From: Bacteriovoracaceae bacterium
GTDB taxonomy: Bacteria > Bdellovibrionota > Bacteriovoracia > Bacteriovoracales > Bacteriovoracaceae
Assembly (NCBI GenBank): GCA_024711325.1
Contig: JANJTC010000003.1
Span: 124,001-188,000 of the forward strand
Length of the DNA: 64,000 nt
Direction of reading: 5' to 3'
A program made the translations under genes and the position numbers. Shown one piece after another: positions 51,817 to 61,962 of this stretch (position 1 is the stretch's first letter; each line of letters starts with the position of its first letter). The notes beneath the pieces are model-generated. The model saw only the letters and a program-made list of their open reading frames with translations, was not told the origin of the DNA and ran no database searches.

Positions 51817-53109
51817 ATGGATTGTAAAAGAACTGAACTGGTACAGCTGTTTGCCGTATCTGTAGTCATGACCTTGATCTTTCTTTTTGTAAATGCCAAT
51901 CCAATAAATGGAGATTCTCTTTTAGCATGGCCAATTGCTGAAAGTGTTAACCATTCATGGTATTCAGGCGGGGATTTAATAATTGAAGCTGCCAAGAATA
52001 CAAATTTTTTACTTTATAAAATTCTGGCGCACTTTCCTTGGTATCAAGACAATCTTCCTTTAAGAGATACAATCATTTATACGCCCATTCTTTGTACTTA
52101 TGGTTTTTTGTGGGCCTTGTTTTTCTATAAAGTTAGTAAAAGTTTCAAAGTAAGCGTTCTAACATTGGCCATATTTCTATTTTCAGATAATAAGCTAGGG
52201 TTACATTGGTCTTATTCCCCATTACCATTTCTCATTTCTTACACCTCAATTCATTTTTTACAGATAGCTGCTCTTATTCTCTTCTATATAAAGAGATATA
52301 AAGTTTCTTTTTTTCTTTTGGCATTAACTTCATTTCTTCATCCTGCTACCGCTCTTAGTTACTTTGTAACTTTTGCCGGAATAGCTCTCTTCCGTGAAAG
52401 AAATATTAAACAGCTTATTATTTGTTCTTTGGCTTTTTTAATACCATTTGGGATCAATTTTGTTCTATTTCTCGGAGGAAATAAAACAGGAAGTTTAGGT
52501 GAGGAACACTTTAAGATTTATGAACTTTTCCAGAACCATGTTTATGTGCAGGATCATTTTCATGAAGGTTACTTGTACTTTGCTGGATGCTTAGGCCTGA
52601 TATTTTCATTAAGGCGTTTTTATCCTTCTGAATTTTTGAAGTTTTCATTTTTGTTTTACTCGATTTCTATATTCTTTAGCTTATTATGGCTTATCAATGC
52701 TTACTTTATTAAGAATACTCAATTTTTATACTTCTACTATATAATGAGGATTTTTTATCTTTTAAAACCTCTGACATTGTTTGCAGTAACATGGGGACTT
52801 TTCAATTATTTTGAACGCCTAGATATTAAAGCACTTAATAACTGGAGAAAGGCCTTCACTTTTTTGGTAGTATTTTTATTTGTAAAATGTCTTTTTCGTT
52901 ATAGTTCCTTTGATTCTGCATTGATGGTGCTTTCTTTAATTGCTTTAGTGGAAAATCGTCTAAAAATGAGCATGACTTTTGTTGCGCTTTTCATTTTATC
53001 TAATGCGATTAAATTTGAGTCATTTTTGAAGCTATCTACTAGTGGCTACTTAAGCTTACCACTTTTAGTTGTTATTCTATGGATGATAAATAAAAAGAGG
53101 CCAGCATGA
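51817..53109 (+). CDS. Polytopic membrane protein, possible polymerase or GT-C transferase
   Basis: A 430-residue protein with about 10-11 hydrophobic segments (for example VVMTLIFLFVN and FLISYTSIHFLQIAALILF). A DSLLAWPIAESVN loop near residue 30 and HPATALSYFV near 178 are of the kind seen in GT-C proteins and in Wzy. No family could be fixed. It shares four bases with the following gene, whose product looks like a soluble domain that in related proteins may be fused at the C-terminus. Confidence 0.6.
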   Translation: MDCKRTELVQLFAVSVVMTLIFLFVNANPINGDSLLAWPIAESVNHSWYSGGDLIIEAAKNTNFLLYKILAHFPWYQDNLPLRDTIIYTPILCTYGFLWALFFYKVSKSFKVSVLTLAIFLFSDNKLGLHWSYSPLPFLISYTSIHFLQIAALILFYIKRYKVSFFLLALTSFLHPATALSYFVTFAGIALFRERNIKQLIICSLAFLIPFGINFVLFLGGNKTGSLGEEHFKIYELFQNHVYVQDHFHEGYLYFAGCLGLIFSLRRFYPSEFLKFSFLFYSISIFFSLLWLINAYFIKNTQFLYFYYIMRIFYLLKPLTLFAVTWGLFNYFERLDIKALNNWRKAFTFLVVFLFVKCLFRYSSFDSALMVLSLIALVENRLKMSMTFVALFILSNAIKFESFLKLSTSGYLSLPLLVVILWMINKKRPA

Positions 53110-53600
53110 AAAATCTTTTTGTCGTCTGTGTCATGCTTGTTCTCACTTCTAAAGTAGTGAACTCATCTTTTAAAGGGCTAAGAAGAATCACTAATTTGAA
53201 TGAACCCTTTCATGGTGCAGAAATCAGCGAAAGCTTGAAGGATTTACTGAATTGGGTAAAGGGGAGTCCAGAACCTTTATATGTGATTCCCCCTAATGAT
53301 AAAGAGTTTTATTCGTTTCGATTTTTAAGTAAAAAGGCAATCTGGGGCACTGTCCATGATATTAACCAATTGGCCTATAGCCCGGATTTTTATTTGAAAG
53401 GGATTGAAAGATTAAGGGTTTTGGGCTTTGAGCCCTTAGGTCATCTAAAATTCAGTTTTAAATATGATCTTTGCTCCTTATCGATGCAGAAGGAAATATC
53501 ATTTTTACCAATCGTAATTCGAGATGGGGGCATTGAATGTCTGCAGAAATTCAAGGTAGAATTTCAAAATAAAGACTTTATGGTCGTAAAGGTAAAATGA
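53106..53600 (+). CDS. Small exported or membrane-anchored protein
   Basis: A 164-residue protein with a hydrophobic N-terminal segment (FVVCVMLVLTSKVV), acting as signal or anchor. The segment LYVIPPNDKEFYSFRFLSKKAIWGTVHD (given as a motif region) resembles the soluble C-terminal domain of some GT-C/DUF6798-like membrane proteins. It overlaps the gene before it (ATGA) and the next (ATGA), so the three are coupled. Unrecognised otherwise. Confidence 0.5.
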   Translation: MKNLFVVCVMLVLTSKVVNSSFKGLRRITNLNEPFHGAEISESLKDLLNWVKGSPEPLYVIPPNDKEFYSFRFLSKKAIWGTVHDINQLAYSPDFYLKGIERLRVLGFEPLGHLKFSFKYDLCSLSMQKEISFLPIVIRDGGIECLQKFKVEFQNKDFMVVKVK

Positions 53601-55255
53601 AAATTTTAATAACGGGTAGTACAGGTTTCATTGGAAGGAACTTCTTGGATGTTCTTATTCCTGTTGCACAACATGATTGGGATATTGTTCTTATACAACG
53701 AAACCCTTCCCGATATGATAATCCAAGCGTTAGAGTCATTTCTGCTGACTTGAATGATGTCTCAGCCTATCGGTCGGAATTGGAAAGCGCGGACTATATT
53801 TTCCATATTGCCGCGAATGCTGATGTGGGCACTTCTAAAGAGAAGGTATGGAGCGACTACAATTCACTAGAAAAGATTCTTGAAATTGTCAGAAAAAATA
53901 AATTAATCAAGCGGTTCGTTTTTTTAAGCACGATAGGTGCCTTCGATAGAGCATCTTTTACGAGTTTAACTGTTAAAATTACTAATAACTCCAAAGCTTC
54001 TCCTCGTTCAGAATATGGGAAAGTCAAACTTGCAAGTGAGCAGCTACTCAGGGAGAGCAAGGTTCCTTTTACCATTTTTAGACCTTCTTGGGTGTGGGGG
54101 CCTGGAATGAGGACCTCTTCCCATCTAGCTTTTTTTAATAAGCTTATTGAAAAAAGAAGCCCCTTTGCCAGGTTAGGATTTTCCGGAAAAGCTTCTTTTA
54201 TATATGTAGGTGATTTAGTAAAAGGGATGTTTAAAGTCATAAATGATGGTGATAAACACTTAAATAAGTCGTATTTTGCAGCTACTGAAGCCAGTGGGAT
54301 TAAAAGCGTTCTAGCATCAATCCATGGGCTTAATAATTCTCCGAGTTGGCTAATCCCGCTTGATTTTTTTAAGATTCTCACGCCTTTACACGGCTATTTA
54401 CCTTTGCCTTTTAACTTTCTTTTCCTGGACTACTTAGTGTGTGATGAGAAAGAGTATGTTGATAACTTCATTTCTGGAGTTCCGGTTTTATTGAGAGATA
54501 AGCTTGAATGCATAACTCATAGAGATCAATATGCAGTTATTACCGGTTCTAATAATGGAATAGGTCTTGAATTATCAAAGTTATTATCTCGCAAATATCA
54601 TTTAGTTTTGATCGATAGGGATGTCACTGTACTTAAGAAAAACTTTGGTAATGAAATTGTAATACAGGCGGACTTGTCGGATCGACAAAAGCTAGAAGAA
54701 GTTCTAGGGGAATTAAAGCTTAATCGGAAAGTTGGATTGTTAGTAAATAATGCAGGCGTTGGATTTAAAAAGAGTTTTTCTAATACTGACCTTAATACTG
54801 AGCTACTAACCATTGATGTAAATATCGCTGCTCCTATGATTCTTTCACATTACTTCAAGAAAGATCTTATTGGCAGTGGTGGTACTATTATAAATATTGC
54901 AAGCTCAGTTGGATATTACCCTCTTCCATTTATGTCTACTTATGCGGCCACAAAAAGTTTTATTCTTTCATGGAGTCAAGCCATTGAAGAAGAACTCAGA
55001 GGAGTCGTTAAAATTATTACTTTCTCACCTTCGGGAACTCGGACAAATTTTCAAAGCCAAGCAGGGGTAAAAGTTACAAATGACCTTTTGACTCCGGAGC
55101 AAGTTGCGAAGGAAATTTATTTTTCTTTGCTAATGGATAAGTCAGAGGCGAGATTGATTGGTTTAAAATCAAAAGTGCTGCGATTAATGATGAAATTCCT
55201 GCCAAGGGTATTTGGACTTAAACTTTTGGGAAAACTTTTTAGCGAGAATCGATAA
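53597..55255 (+). CDS. Fusion of a sugar epimerase and a short-chain dehydrogenase
   Basis: A 552-residue protein with two Rossmann domains. Residues 1-300 are an extended SDR: MKILITGSTGFIGRNFL binds NAD and the YGKVK motif supplies Tyr/Lys. Residues 307-552 are a classical SDR: YAVITGSNNGIGLEL, NNAGVGF and the YAATKSFIL catalytic pair. The two halves may run consecutive oxidation/reduction steps on a sugar or lipid. Such a fusion is unusual. The next gene starts two bases beyond its stop. Confidence 0.8.
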   Translation: MKILITGSTGFIGRNFLDVLIPVAQHDWDIVLIQRNPSRYDNPSVRVISADLNDVSAYRSELESADYIFHIAANADVGTSKEKVWSDYNSLEKILEIVRKNKLIKRFVFLSTIGAFDRASFTSLTVKITNNSKASPRSEYGKVKLASEQLLRESKVPFTIFRPSWVWGPGMRTSSHLAFFNKLIEKRSPFARLGFSGKASFIYVGDLVKGMFKVINDGDKHLNKSYFAATEASGIKSVLASIHGLNNSPSWLIPLDFFKILTPLHGYLPLPFNFLFLDYLVCDEKEYVDNFISGVPVLLRDKLECITHRDQYAVITGSNNGIGLELSKLLSRKYHLVLIDRDVTVLKKNFGNEIVIQADLSDRQKLEEVLGELKLNRKVGLLVNNAGVGFKKSFSNTDLNTELLTIDVNIAAPMILSHYFKKDLIGSGGTIINIASSVGYYPLPFMSTYAATKSFILSWSQAIEEELRGVVKIITFSPSGTRTNFQSQAGVKVTNDLLTPEQVAKEIYFSLLMDKSEARLIGLKSKVLRLMMKFLPRVFGLKLLGKLFSENR

Positions 55256-55256
55256 A

Positions 55257-56195
55257 ATGAAAAAACAATTAGATATAGTAATACCTGTTTATAATGAATC
55301 AGCATGTATTGAAGAAACAATCAAACGAATAGATAAAGTTGCACTGGATCTGGATCAAAAGTACTCAACGCGAGTAGTTTTTATAGATGATGGATCAAAG
55401 GACGACACTTATCTCAAAATGATGAGTCTACTCTCTGGAAATAAAAGATACCGAGTTATAAAACTGACTCGAAATTTTGGACATCAGTTAGCGTTAACTG
55501 CTGGCCTTGATTATACTAAAGCAGACATCGTTGCAATCTTGGATGGAGATTTGCAAGACCCTCCTGAATTGATACCAGATATGCTTAAGAAAGTTGAAGA
55601 GGGCTACCATATTGTATACGGTCAACGTAAAGTCCGAGAGGGTGAGGGAGCTTTTAAACTTTTCAGTGCTTATTTATTCTATCGAATACTTAGCCGATTT
55701 TGCGATATTGAGATTCCACGTAACACGGGTGATTTTCGTGTAATTACCTCTGATGTCGTTAAGGCATTAAGACAAATGCGGGAGAAGCATCGCTTTATTC
55801 GAGGTCTGGTCCCATACAGCGGATATAAATCATTCGCTTTCCAATATGAGAGGAAGGCCCGGTTCGCAGGTGAGACAAAGTATCCTTTAAAGAAAATGTT
55901 TCGTTTTGCACTCGATGCAATATTTTCTTTTTCAACGAAACCAATAAAGCTGATGAGATATTTTGGTCTGTTCTCTGTCTTATTTTCATTCATGTTTATG
56001 GTTTATGTATTATATCTGCGATTTTTCACTAATAGTGTTGTTCCAGGCTTAACAGTGACTATTGCGCTTTCTATCTTCTTTGGAGGTATCCAAATACTAT
56101 TTATGTCACTGTTAGGTGAATATATAGGAAGAATTTTTGAAGAAGTTAAAGGTCGCCCTCTTTATTTCATCCAAGAGATCGTAAATGAAGAATAA
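55257..56195 (+). CDS. Polyprenyl-phosphate glycosyltransferase (GT2, ArnC/GtrB-like)
   Basis: A 312-residue membrane glycosyltransferase from ATG 55257; a longer frame from 55212 overlaps the previous gene. LDIVIPVYNES, FIDDGSKDDT and LDGDLQDPPELI (the DXD motif) form the GT2 catalytic core, and two C-terminal membrane segments anchor it. Relatives load a sugar on undecaprenyl phosphate. The gene overlaps the next by 11 bases. Confidence 0.9.
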   Translation: MKKQLDIVIPVYNESACIEETIKRIDKVALDLDQKYSTRVVFIDDGSKDDTYLKMMSLLSGNKRYRVIKLTRNFGHQLALTAGLDYTKADIVAILDGDLQDPPELIPDMLKKVEEGYHIVYGQRKVREGEGAFKLFSAYLFYRILSRFCDIEIPRNTGDFRVITSDVVKALRQMREKHRFIRGLVPYSGYKSFAFQYERKARFAGETKYPLKKMFRFALDAIFSFSTKPIKLMRYFGLFSVLFSFMFMVYVLYLRFFTNSVVPGLTVTIALSIFFGGIQILFMSLLGEYIGRIFEEVKGRPLYFIQEIVNEE

Positions 56196-57072
56196 TTATA
56201 TTTGTCCTATCTGTGAGGCAAAGCTTACTGAATTGGATGAGATCTATTTCAAGTGCGAAAGTTGTGGCCTTAATATTAAAAAAGAATTGAAGTCTGACGA
56301 AATCACAAATGATCATTTAGATTATCAGGAAATAATCAAAAGAGACGGTTTGACCAAATTTAAAATGAAACTGGTCAAAAGTCTTGATCCTAAAAGGATT
56401 GGCCTTTTGGATATCGGAACCGCATCTGGGAAGTTCCTCCATCATGCTCGTAATGAGTTTGATAATGTTCAGGGAATAGAAGTGAATCAAGCGTGCATCA
56501 CTTTTGCCCGAGAGAAGTTACAACTTAAGTTAGTTCCTTCATTGTCTGAAATAGATTTCTCTCACGTTAGTTGTGTGACTTTTTGGCATTCTTTAGAACA
56601 CATCCCCTTAGAATTATCGCGAAAGATATTAGATGATCTAAAAAAACTACCTGTGGATGCAAAATTAGTAATATCAGTACCAAATTCTAAATCCTGGCAA
56701 TTTAAAATCTTTAAACATTTGTGGCCCTATTATGATAAATCAAGTCACCTTTATCAGTTTTCTCCTGATGCTTTGAATCTGTTCATGAAGAGCAATGGTT
56801 ATAAATTAAGATTAAAGAAAATTGGATTGATGTATGAGCTTTTTGGATATTTGCAGGGGTTTGTAAATCTTGTCCATCCGATCCCAAATTACTTCTATTA
56901 TCGTAAAAAAAGAGGATGGGACTTTCACTTAACCAAACCGAAATTAATTGCTTATGATATTTATAATTATTTTCTGTTAATTGTATTTTTGCCAATATCA
57001 GCTCTGGCGTGCCTGCTTAGTCTTTTGAAAAATGAAGGTGTTATAAACTATATCTATGAAAGAAATCTTTAA
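56185..57072 (+). CDS. Methyltransferase with an N-terminal zinc ribbon
   Basis: A 295-residue protein. Residues 5-28 hold CPIC and CESC, a zinc ribbon, and residues 70-180 a class I methyltransferase core (LLDIGTASGKFLHHA and TFWHSLEHIP). Zinc ribbon plus class I methyltransferase is a common pattern in surface-sugar C-methylases. A hydrophobic C-terminal segment may anchor it. Overlaps the next, convergent gene by four bases. Confidence 0.82.
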   Translation: MKNNYICPICEAKLTELDEIYFKCESCGLNIKKELKSDEITNDHLDYQEIIKRDGLTKFKMKLVKSLDPKRIGLLDIGTASGKFLHHARNEFDNVQGIEVNQACITFAREKLQLKLVPSLSEIDFSHVSCVTFWHSLEHIPLELSRKILDDLKKLPVDAKLVISVPNSKSWQFKIFKHLWPYYDKSSHLYQFSPDALNLFMKSNGYKLRLKKIGLMYELFGYLQGFVNLVHPIPNYFYYRKKRGWDFHLTKPKLIAYDIYNYFLLIVFLPISALACLLSLLKNEGVINYIYERNL

Positions 57073-57953
57073 TAGTTAATCAGTAGATAATTTAAAACTC
57101 TTGATCTTATGAAATTTGGGCAAATACCTATTAGATAAATTATCAAACGATATGAAAATGAAATACTATTTAACTTATCAGAATTTTCTTTGATCCCTTT
57201 CATCCCCTGTAATAGCACCATTTTCGTAACATAAATAAGGTTGTATCTGGCAATAGACTTACTTATTTTTTCACTTGGGAGGTATTCCCTTAATACTTGT
57301 AAATAGCCCTTATAATACCATTTGAATCTTTTTTCAAGATTTGTGTTGGTCACCCGATAGTAAGCCCAAATATTGGCAGTGTTGAGTATTTTACCTTTGT
57401 TACTCAGAATTTTGAGCCACATATAATAATCTTCAATGACATACTCCGGATTATATCTACCAAATTTTTGAAAGGTTTCTTTTCTGAACATTGCTGTTGG
57501 AGCGATGACTTGATTTCTCTCTAACATCTGCTCAAAAGTGACTAGCCCAAGATATTTAGGAGTTCTTTTAGATACTGGTTTGTTGGTATCATCAATGATT
57601 GTAATGGCCCCAGCTATGACGTCGACTTCGGGATGCTTTGACATCATTTCGACTTGTTCGCTAATTTTTGTGGGGGGCATGAGATCATCGCTTGCGAGGA
57701 AAGTAATTAAATCTCCTGAGGCTATTTTAATACCACGATTTAAAGTAGCGCAAACCCCTTCATTTTCTTTGAGTACTAAGGTGAAGTGATTCTTCTCATT
57801 GAATTCTTTTAATAGAGTGGGGGATTGATCCTTCGAACCATCATCAATTACGATTAATTCGATGTCTTTGTAAGTTTGATTCAATACCGAAGAAATCGCA
57901 TCAATAACAAAAGCTGAATGATTATAACTAGGAATGATTACTGAAACTTTCAT
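57069..57953 (-). CDS. Glycosyltransferase, family 2
   Basis: A 294-residue GT-A enzyme: SVIIPSYNHSAFVIDAI, IVIDDGSKDQS, LASDDLMPPTK (the DxD-type motif) and an EDYYMWLKI acid pair. It adds a sugar to the repeat unit; donor and acceptor unknown. A three-base spacer separates it from the fdtB-like gene on the same strand. Confidence 0.9.
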   Translation of the reverse strand: MKVSVIIPSYNHSAFVIDAISSVLNQTYKDIELIVIDDGSKDQSPTLLKEFNEKNHFTLVLKENEGVCATLNRGIKIASGDLITFLASDDLMPPTKISEQVEMMSKHPEVDVIAGAITIIDDTNKPVSKRTPKYLGLVTFEQMLERNQVIAPTAMFRKETFQKFGRYNPEYVIEDYYMWLKILSNKGKILNTANIWAYYRVTNTNLEKRFKWYYKGYLQVLREYLPSEKISKSIARYNLIYVTKMVLLQGMKGIKENSDKLNSISFSYRLIIYLIGICPNFIRSRVLNYLLINY

Positions 57954-57956
57954 CGT

Positions 57957-59060
57957 CTAATCTTTATAAGCATTTACTGCCGTAACTACCAATTCAACTT
58001 CTTCTTTAGTCATTACATGTGAAATAGGGAGACTCAAGACTTCTTGATGGATGGTTTCAGTAATTGGTAGTTCTAATGCTGATAATTCTTTATAGGCGTC
58101 CTGCTTATGAGGTGGGATAGGATAGTGAATAAGTGTTTCAATACCCTTGTTCTTTAGAAAATCTTGAAGTTTGTCTCTAGAACTTGTTCTGATGACAAAT
58201 AGATGCCAGACATGGCCTTCTCGATTCTGAACAACTGGTAATGAAATTTTTTCATTCGTAATCTGATTTAGATATGTTTCAGCAACACTTCGCCTCATTT
58301 CTATTTGCTGGTCCAGAGATCTTAGTTTGACTCTTAACATTGCTGCTTGAATCTCATCAAGACGGCTATTTAATCCCTTGTATGTATTCGTATACTTAAT
58401 CTTGGAGCCATAGTTTCTTATTTGACTAATGACCTCAAAAAGTTCCTGGTCATTAGTAGTAACCGCTCCAGCATCCCCTAGAGCGCCAAGGTTTTTTCCA
58501 GGATAAAAGCTGAACCCGGAAGCATGTCCAATGCTGCCCGCCCTTCCACCATCTCTGGTAGCTCCGTGTGCTTGGGCTGAATCTTCCAAAACAAGAAGAT
58601 TATTTTCCTGAGCAATCTTCGATATCTCTGTCATCTCAGCTAACTGACCATAGAGATGAACCGGAAGTATGGCCTTGGTTCTTTTAGAGAGCTTATCTAC
58701 GATTAATCGAGGGTTGATGTTATATGAATTAATACTAGGTTCAATTAAGATCGGTTTCAGATTGTTTTCTGTAATTGCCAATATGCTTGCGATGTAGGTA
58801 TTGGCCGGGACTATAACTTCATCCCCATCGGTTAATTTACCCATTTCTTTCCATGCACGGAATGTAATGGAAAGTGCGTCCAGACCATTTGCAACTCCTG
58901 CACAATACTTAGCGCCACAATAAGCTGCAAACTCTGATTCAAAGCTTTTTAACTCTGTACCGCCAATATACCATCCGGAATCAATGACTCTATTACAAGC
59001 TTCAAGAAGTTCATCTTTGTGGATTTGGTTGATAAGCTTCAAATTTAAAAAAGGAACCAT
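57957..59060 (-). CDS. fdtB: DegT-family sugar aminotransferase, FdtB/QdtB-like
   Basis: A 367-residue PLP enzyme with the lysine in [15 protein letters not shown] and the usual [14 protein letters not shown] and [10 protein letters not shown] segments. Its location between a 3,4-ketoisomerase-like and an acetyltransferase-like gene points to C3 amination of dTDP-3-keto-6-deoxyhexose, the FdtB/QdtB step. The galacto or gluco form of the product cannot be told. Confidence 0.87.
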   Translation of the reverse strand: MVPFLNLKLINQIHKDELLEACNRVIDSGWYIGGTELKSFESEFAAYCGAKYCAGVANGLDALSITFRAWKEMGKLTDGDEVIVPANTYIASILAITENNLKPILIEPSINSYNINPRLIVDKLSKRTKAILPVHLYGQLAEMTEISKIAQENNLLVLEDSAQAHGATRDGGRAGSIGHASGFSFYPGKNLGALGDAGAVTTNDQELFEVISQIRNYGSKIKYTNTYKGLNSRLDEIQAAMLRVKLRSLDQQIEMRRSVAETYLNQITNEKISLPVVQNREGHVWHLFVIRTSSRDKLQDFLKNKGIETLIHYPIPPHKQDAYKELSALELPITETIHQEVLSLPISHVMTKEEVELVVTAVNAYKD

Positions 59061-59522
59061 TTAACTATTCTCCAGAGACTTGATTTTTTTGGCCGGGTTT
59101 CCAACAACTACTGAAAAGGGCTCTACGTCTTTAGTGACAACAGAGCCTGCCCCAATCATGGCCCCTTCACCGATGGTAATACCAGGTAGAATGGTGGCAT
59201 TTGCTCCTATCGAAGCATTTTTTGAAACAAGGGTTTTTAAAAACTCCAAAGGGTACTCTTTAGAGCGAGGATGGAGATCGTTCGTGAATGTAACATTTGG
59301 GCCAATAAAGACATTATCTTCTATTGTAATACCGTCCCAGATTTGAACTCCATTTTTGATAGTTACGTTGTTACCTATGACAACGTCATTTTCAATAAAG
59401 CAGTGAGAGCAAATATTACAATTGTCCCCAATTTGAGCTTTAGGAAGAACGACTACGAATTGCCAGATATTAGTATTAGGTCCTATCGATTTTGAAAGAA
59501 CATCACTTAGCGGATGATTCAT
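59061..59522 (-). CDS. fdtC: Hexapeptide acetyltransferase, FdtC/QdtC-like
   Basis: A 153-residue left-handed beta-helix acyltransferase with regular hexads ([44 protein letters not shown]) and the [11 protein letters not shown] loop. It would acetylate the 3-amino sugar made by the neighbouring transaminase. It overlaps the ketoisomerase gene by 20 bases and abuts the fdtB-like gene. Confidence 0.87.
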   Translation of the reverse strand: MNHPLSDVLSKSIGPNTNIWQFVVVLPKAQIGDNCNICSHCFIENDVVIGNNVTIKNGVQIWDGITIEDNVFIGPNVTFTNDLHPRSKEYPLEFLKTLVSKNASIGANATILPGITIGEGAMIGAGSVVTKDVEPFSVVVGNPAKKIKSLENS

Positions 59523-59913
59523 GAGCTAGCCTTTTGAATTCGTCATAATCTCGAATGTAGTCCGATTCATCATAATATTCACTAGCAAGGACCATGATGA
59601 CGCAATTTTGCGAGAAGTTATGCATTTCTCTCCAGGTATTGTGCTCTATGATTAATCCCTGAAGTGGAGAGGAGAGATGGATTGTTTTTCGGGTATGACC
59701 GTCATCTAAAGTAAAATCACAGCTTCCGCTTACACAAACAACGAGTTGCTTGAGATTTTTGTGAGCGTGAAAGCCACGGGGGTGATCCGGCTTGAGATCA
59801 GTTAAGTAGTAGATGCGCTTTATTTCAAATGGAACATTTTTTAGGCTTTCAAGAGAAACAAGTAGTCCTCTACCGTCAGTATGACCCTTGAATTCGACTA
59901 GTTTTTCATTCAT
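59503..59913 (-). CDS. fdtA: dTDP-6-deoxyhexose 3,4-ketoisomerase, FdtA/QdtA-like
   Basis: A 136-residue cupin from ATG 59913 (AAGG upstream; the start at 59952 has none). [22 protein letters not shown] is the active-site His segment of WxcM-like 3,4-ketoisomerases. It turns dTDP-4-keto-6-deoxyglucose into the 3-keto form, the first step to Fuc3NAc/Qui3NAc. It is divergent from rmlB, which supplies its substrate. Confidence 0.87.
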   Translation of the reverse strand: MNEKLVEFKGHTDGRGLLVSLESLKNVPFEIKRIYYLTDLKPDHPRGFHAHKNLKQLVVCVSGSCDFTLDDGHTRKTIHLSSPLQGLIIEHNTWREMHNFSQNCVIMVLASEYYDESDYIRDYDEFKRLAHESSAK

Positions 59914-60073
59914 TACTAACCTTAAGGCAAGAATCCTTGCGCGCGTAGCCAATGTTAACTTCTATAACTGTCATTTTATGGCAAACGAGACAGGCTCGAA
60001 TAGCATTTTTTTGAGAATCTACTAGTAGGACAATAGGTGACTTTCTTAATCCCAAAATGCTAACCTATGGGGC

Positions 60074-61066
60074 ATGAAAAAAAATATACTAGTTACAGGT
60101 GGTTCAGGCTTTATAGGCTCAAACTTCATCCCGCATTTCCTTTCAAAACACCCAGATTACAGGATTATCAATCTTGATAAGCTTACTTATGCTGGTAATC
60201 CAAAAAATCTAAAAGAGGTCGAAACTAATCCTCAGTACACGTTTATACATGGAGACATCTGCGACCGGATTCTTTTAGAAAAAATCTTCATGGAACATGA
60301 TATACAAGGAGTCATCCATTTCGCGGCCGAATCCCATGTCGACAATTCGATCACTGGTCCAGGAGAATTTATCCGAACAAATGTTACGGGTACCTTTACG
60401 CTTATAGATGTTGCAAGAATTTCATGGAAAGGAAAGCCACATAGATTTCACCATATTTCAACTGATGAGGTGTATGGAACTTTAGGGGAATCGGGCCTAT
60501 TTAAAGAGACCACTCCTTATGCTCCAAATTCACCATACTCAGCTTCTAAGGCCAGCTCCGATCTTATTGTAAGAGCATATCATCACACTTATGGCATGAA
60601 TGTTGTAACGACAAATTGTTCAAATAATTACGGGCCAAAGCAGCATGATGAAAAATTAATTCCTACAATTATCCGTAAGGCCCTTACGGGGGAGAAAATA
60701 CCTGTTTATGGTGATGGAAAAAATATCAGAGACTGGCTTTATGTTGAAGACCATTGCACTGGTATTGATTTAGCTTTTCATAAAGGCGTATCTGGCGAAA
60801 CCTACAATATCGGTGGAAGAAACGAGAAAGTTAACATTGATATTGTAAAAGAGATCTGTTCGATTTTGGATGAAAAAAAACCTCGATCGGATAAAAAACC
60901 ATATTCGGAACAAATTTCATTTGTCACTGATCGACCTGGGCATGATCGAAGATATGCTATTGATGCTACTAAAATTGAGAATGAATTAGGCTGGAAGGCT
61001 TCAGAAAATTTTACAACAGGAATTCATAAGACCATACAATGGTATTTAGAGAACACAGGGAAATAA
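60074..61066 (+). CDS. rmlB: dTDP-glucose 4,6-dehydratase
   Basis: A 330-residue extended SDR: VTGGSGFIGSNFIPHF binds NAD, STDEVYG carries the Thr-Asp-Glu catalytic triad and YSASKASSDL the Tyr/Lys pair. It converts dTDP-glucose to dTDP-4-keto-6-deoxyglucose, the branch point for both the wecE and the fdtA routes here. rmlA follows directly with no gap. It lies after a 121-base divergent gap. Confidence 0.96.
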   Translation: MKKNILVTGGSGFIGSNFIPHFLSKHPDYRIINLDKLTYAGNPKNLKEVETNPQYTFIHGDICDRILLEKIFMEHDIQGVIHFAAESHVDNSITGPGEFIRTNVTGTFTLIDVARISWKGKPHRFHHISTDEVYGTLGESGLFKETTPYAPNSPYSASKASSDLIVRAYHHTYGMNVVTTNCSNNYGPKQHDEKLIPTIIRKALTGEKIPVYGDGKNIRDWLYVEDHCTGIDLAFHKGVSGETYNIGGRNEKVNIDIVKEICSILDEKKPRSDKKPYSEQISFVTDRPGHDRRYAIDATKIENELGWKASENFTTGIHKTIQWYLENTGK

Positions 61067-61951
61067 ATGAAAGGTATAATACTGGCCGGTGGAAGTGGTA
61101 CGCGTCTTTATCCCATAACAAGAGGGATATCAAAGCAGTTACTTCCTATCTATGATAAACCAATGATTTATTACCCTATTTCAGTTCTGATGCTTGCTGG
61201 TATCAGGGACATTCTAATCATTACAACTCCTGAAGATAGTGATTCATTTAAAAGATTACTGGATGACGGATCTTCTTTTGGAATTAAAATTTCTTATGCG
61301 ATCCAACCCAAACCAGAAGGTTTAGCTCAGGCATTTATAATAGGTGAAGAATTCATCGGAAAGGATAGTGTTTGTTTAATACTTGGAGATAATATTTTTT
61401 ACGGACAAGGGTTTACTCCTATTCTCTCCAGGGTCATCGAAAACAATACAGGAGCCACTCTTTTTGGTTATAAGGTGAAAGATCCTGAGCGGTTTGGCGT
61501 AGTGGAGTTTGATAATAAGACTAACAAGGTACTATCTGTAGAAGAAAAGCCACTTCATCCGAAGTCTAATTATGCTGCTACAGGACTTTATTTTTACGAT
61601 AATCGCGTGATTGAGATTGCAAAAAGTATTAAGCCTTCTTCCCGAGGTGAACTTGAAATAACCACTGTAAACAATGTTTATCTGAAAGATGAAACTCTAA
61701 AAGTTGAACTGCTTGGAAGAGGATTCGCTTGGTTGGATACTGGAACTCATGACAGTTTAACTGAAGCAGGACAGTTCGTTGAGACACTTCAAAAAATGCA
61801 AGGTTTGAAAGTCGCTTGTCTGGAAGAAATAGGCTGGAGAAAAGGATGGCTCACAGATAGTCAATTAAAAGAGCAAGCAAACCTCAACTCCAAAAATGAA
61901 TATGGGGCCTACTTGTTACAGATTCTAGAAGAAAAAAGGTCATTGAATTAA
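61067..61951 (+). CDS. rmlA: Glucose-1-phosphate thymidylyltransferase
   Basis: A 294-residue nucleotidyltransferase: [20 protein letters not shown] (pyrophosphorylase signature), [26 protein letters not shown]. It makes dTDP-glucose for RmlB. It starts on the base after the rmlB stop; both genes form one unit, and rmlC/rmlD are absent, so rhamnose is not the product here. Confidence 0.96.
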   Translation: MKGIILAGGSGTRLYPITRGISKQLLPIYDKPMIYYPISVLMLAGIRDILIITTPEDSDSFKRLLDDGSSFGIKISYAIQPKPEGLAQAFIIGEEFIGKDSVCLILGDNIFYGQGFTPILSRVIENNTGATLFGYKVKDPERFGVVEFDNKTNKVLSVEEKPLHPKSNYAATGLYFYDNRVIEIAKSIKPSSRGELEITTVNNVYLKDETLKVELLGRGFAWLDTGTHDSLTEAGQFVETLQKMQGLKVACLEEIGWRKGWLTDSQLKEQANLNSKNEYGAYLLQILEEKRSLN

Positions 61952-61962
61952 AGCCTTAATCC

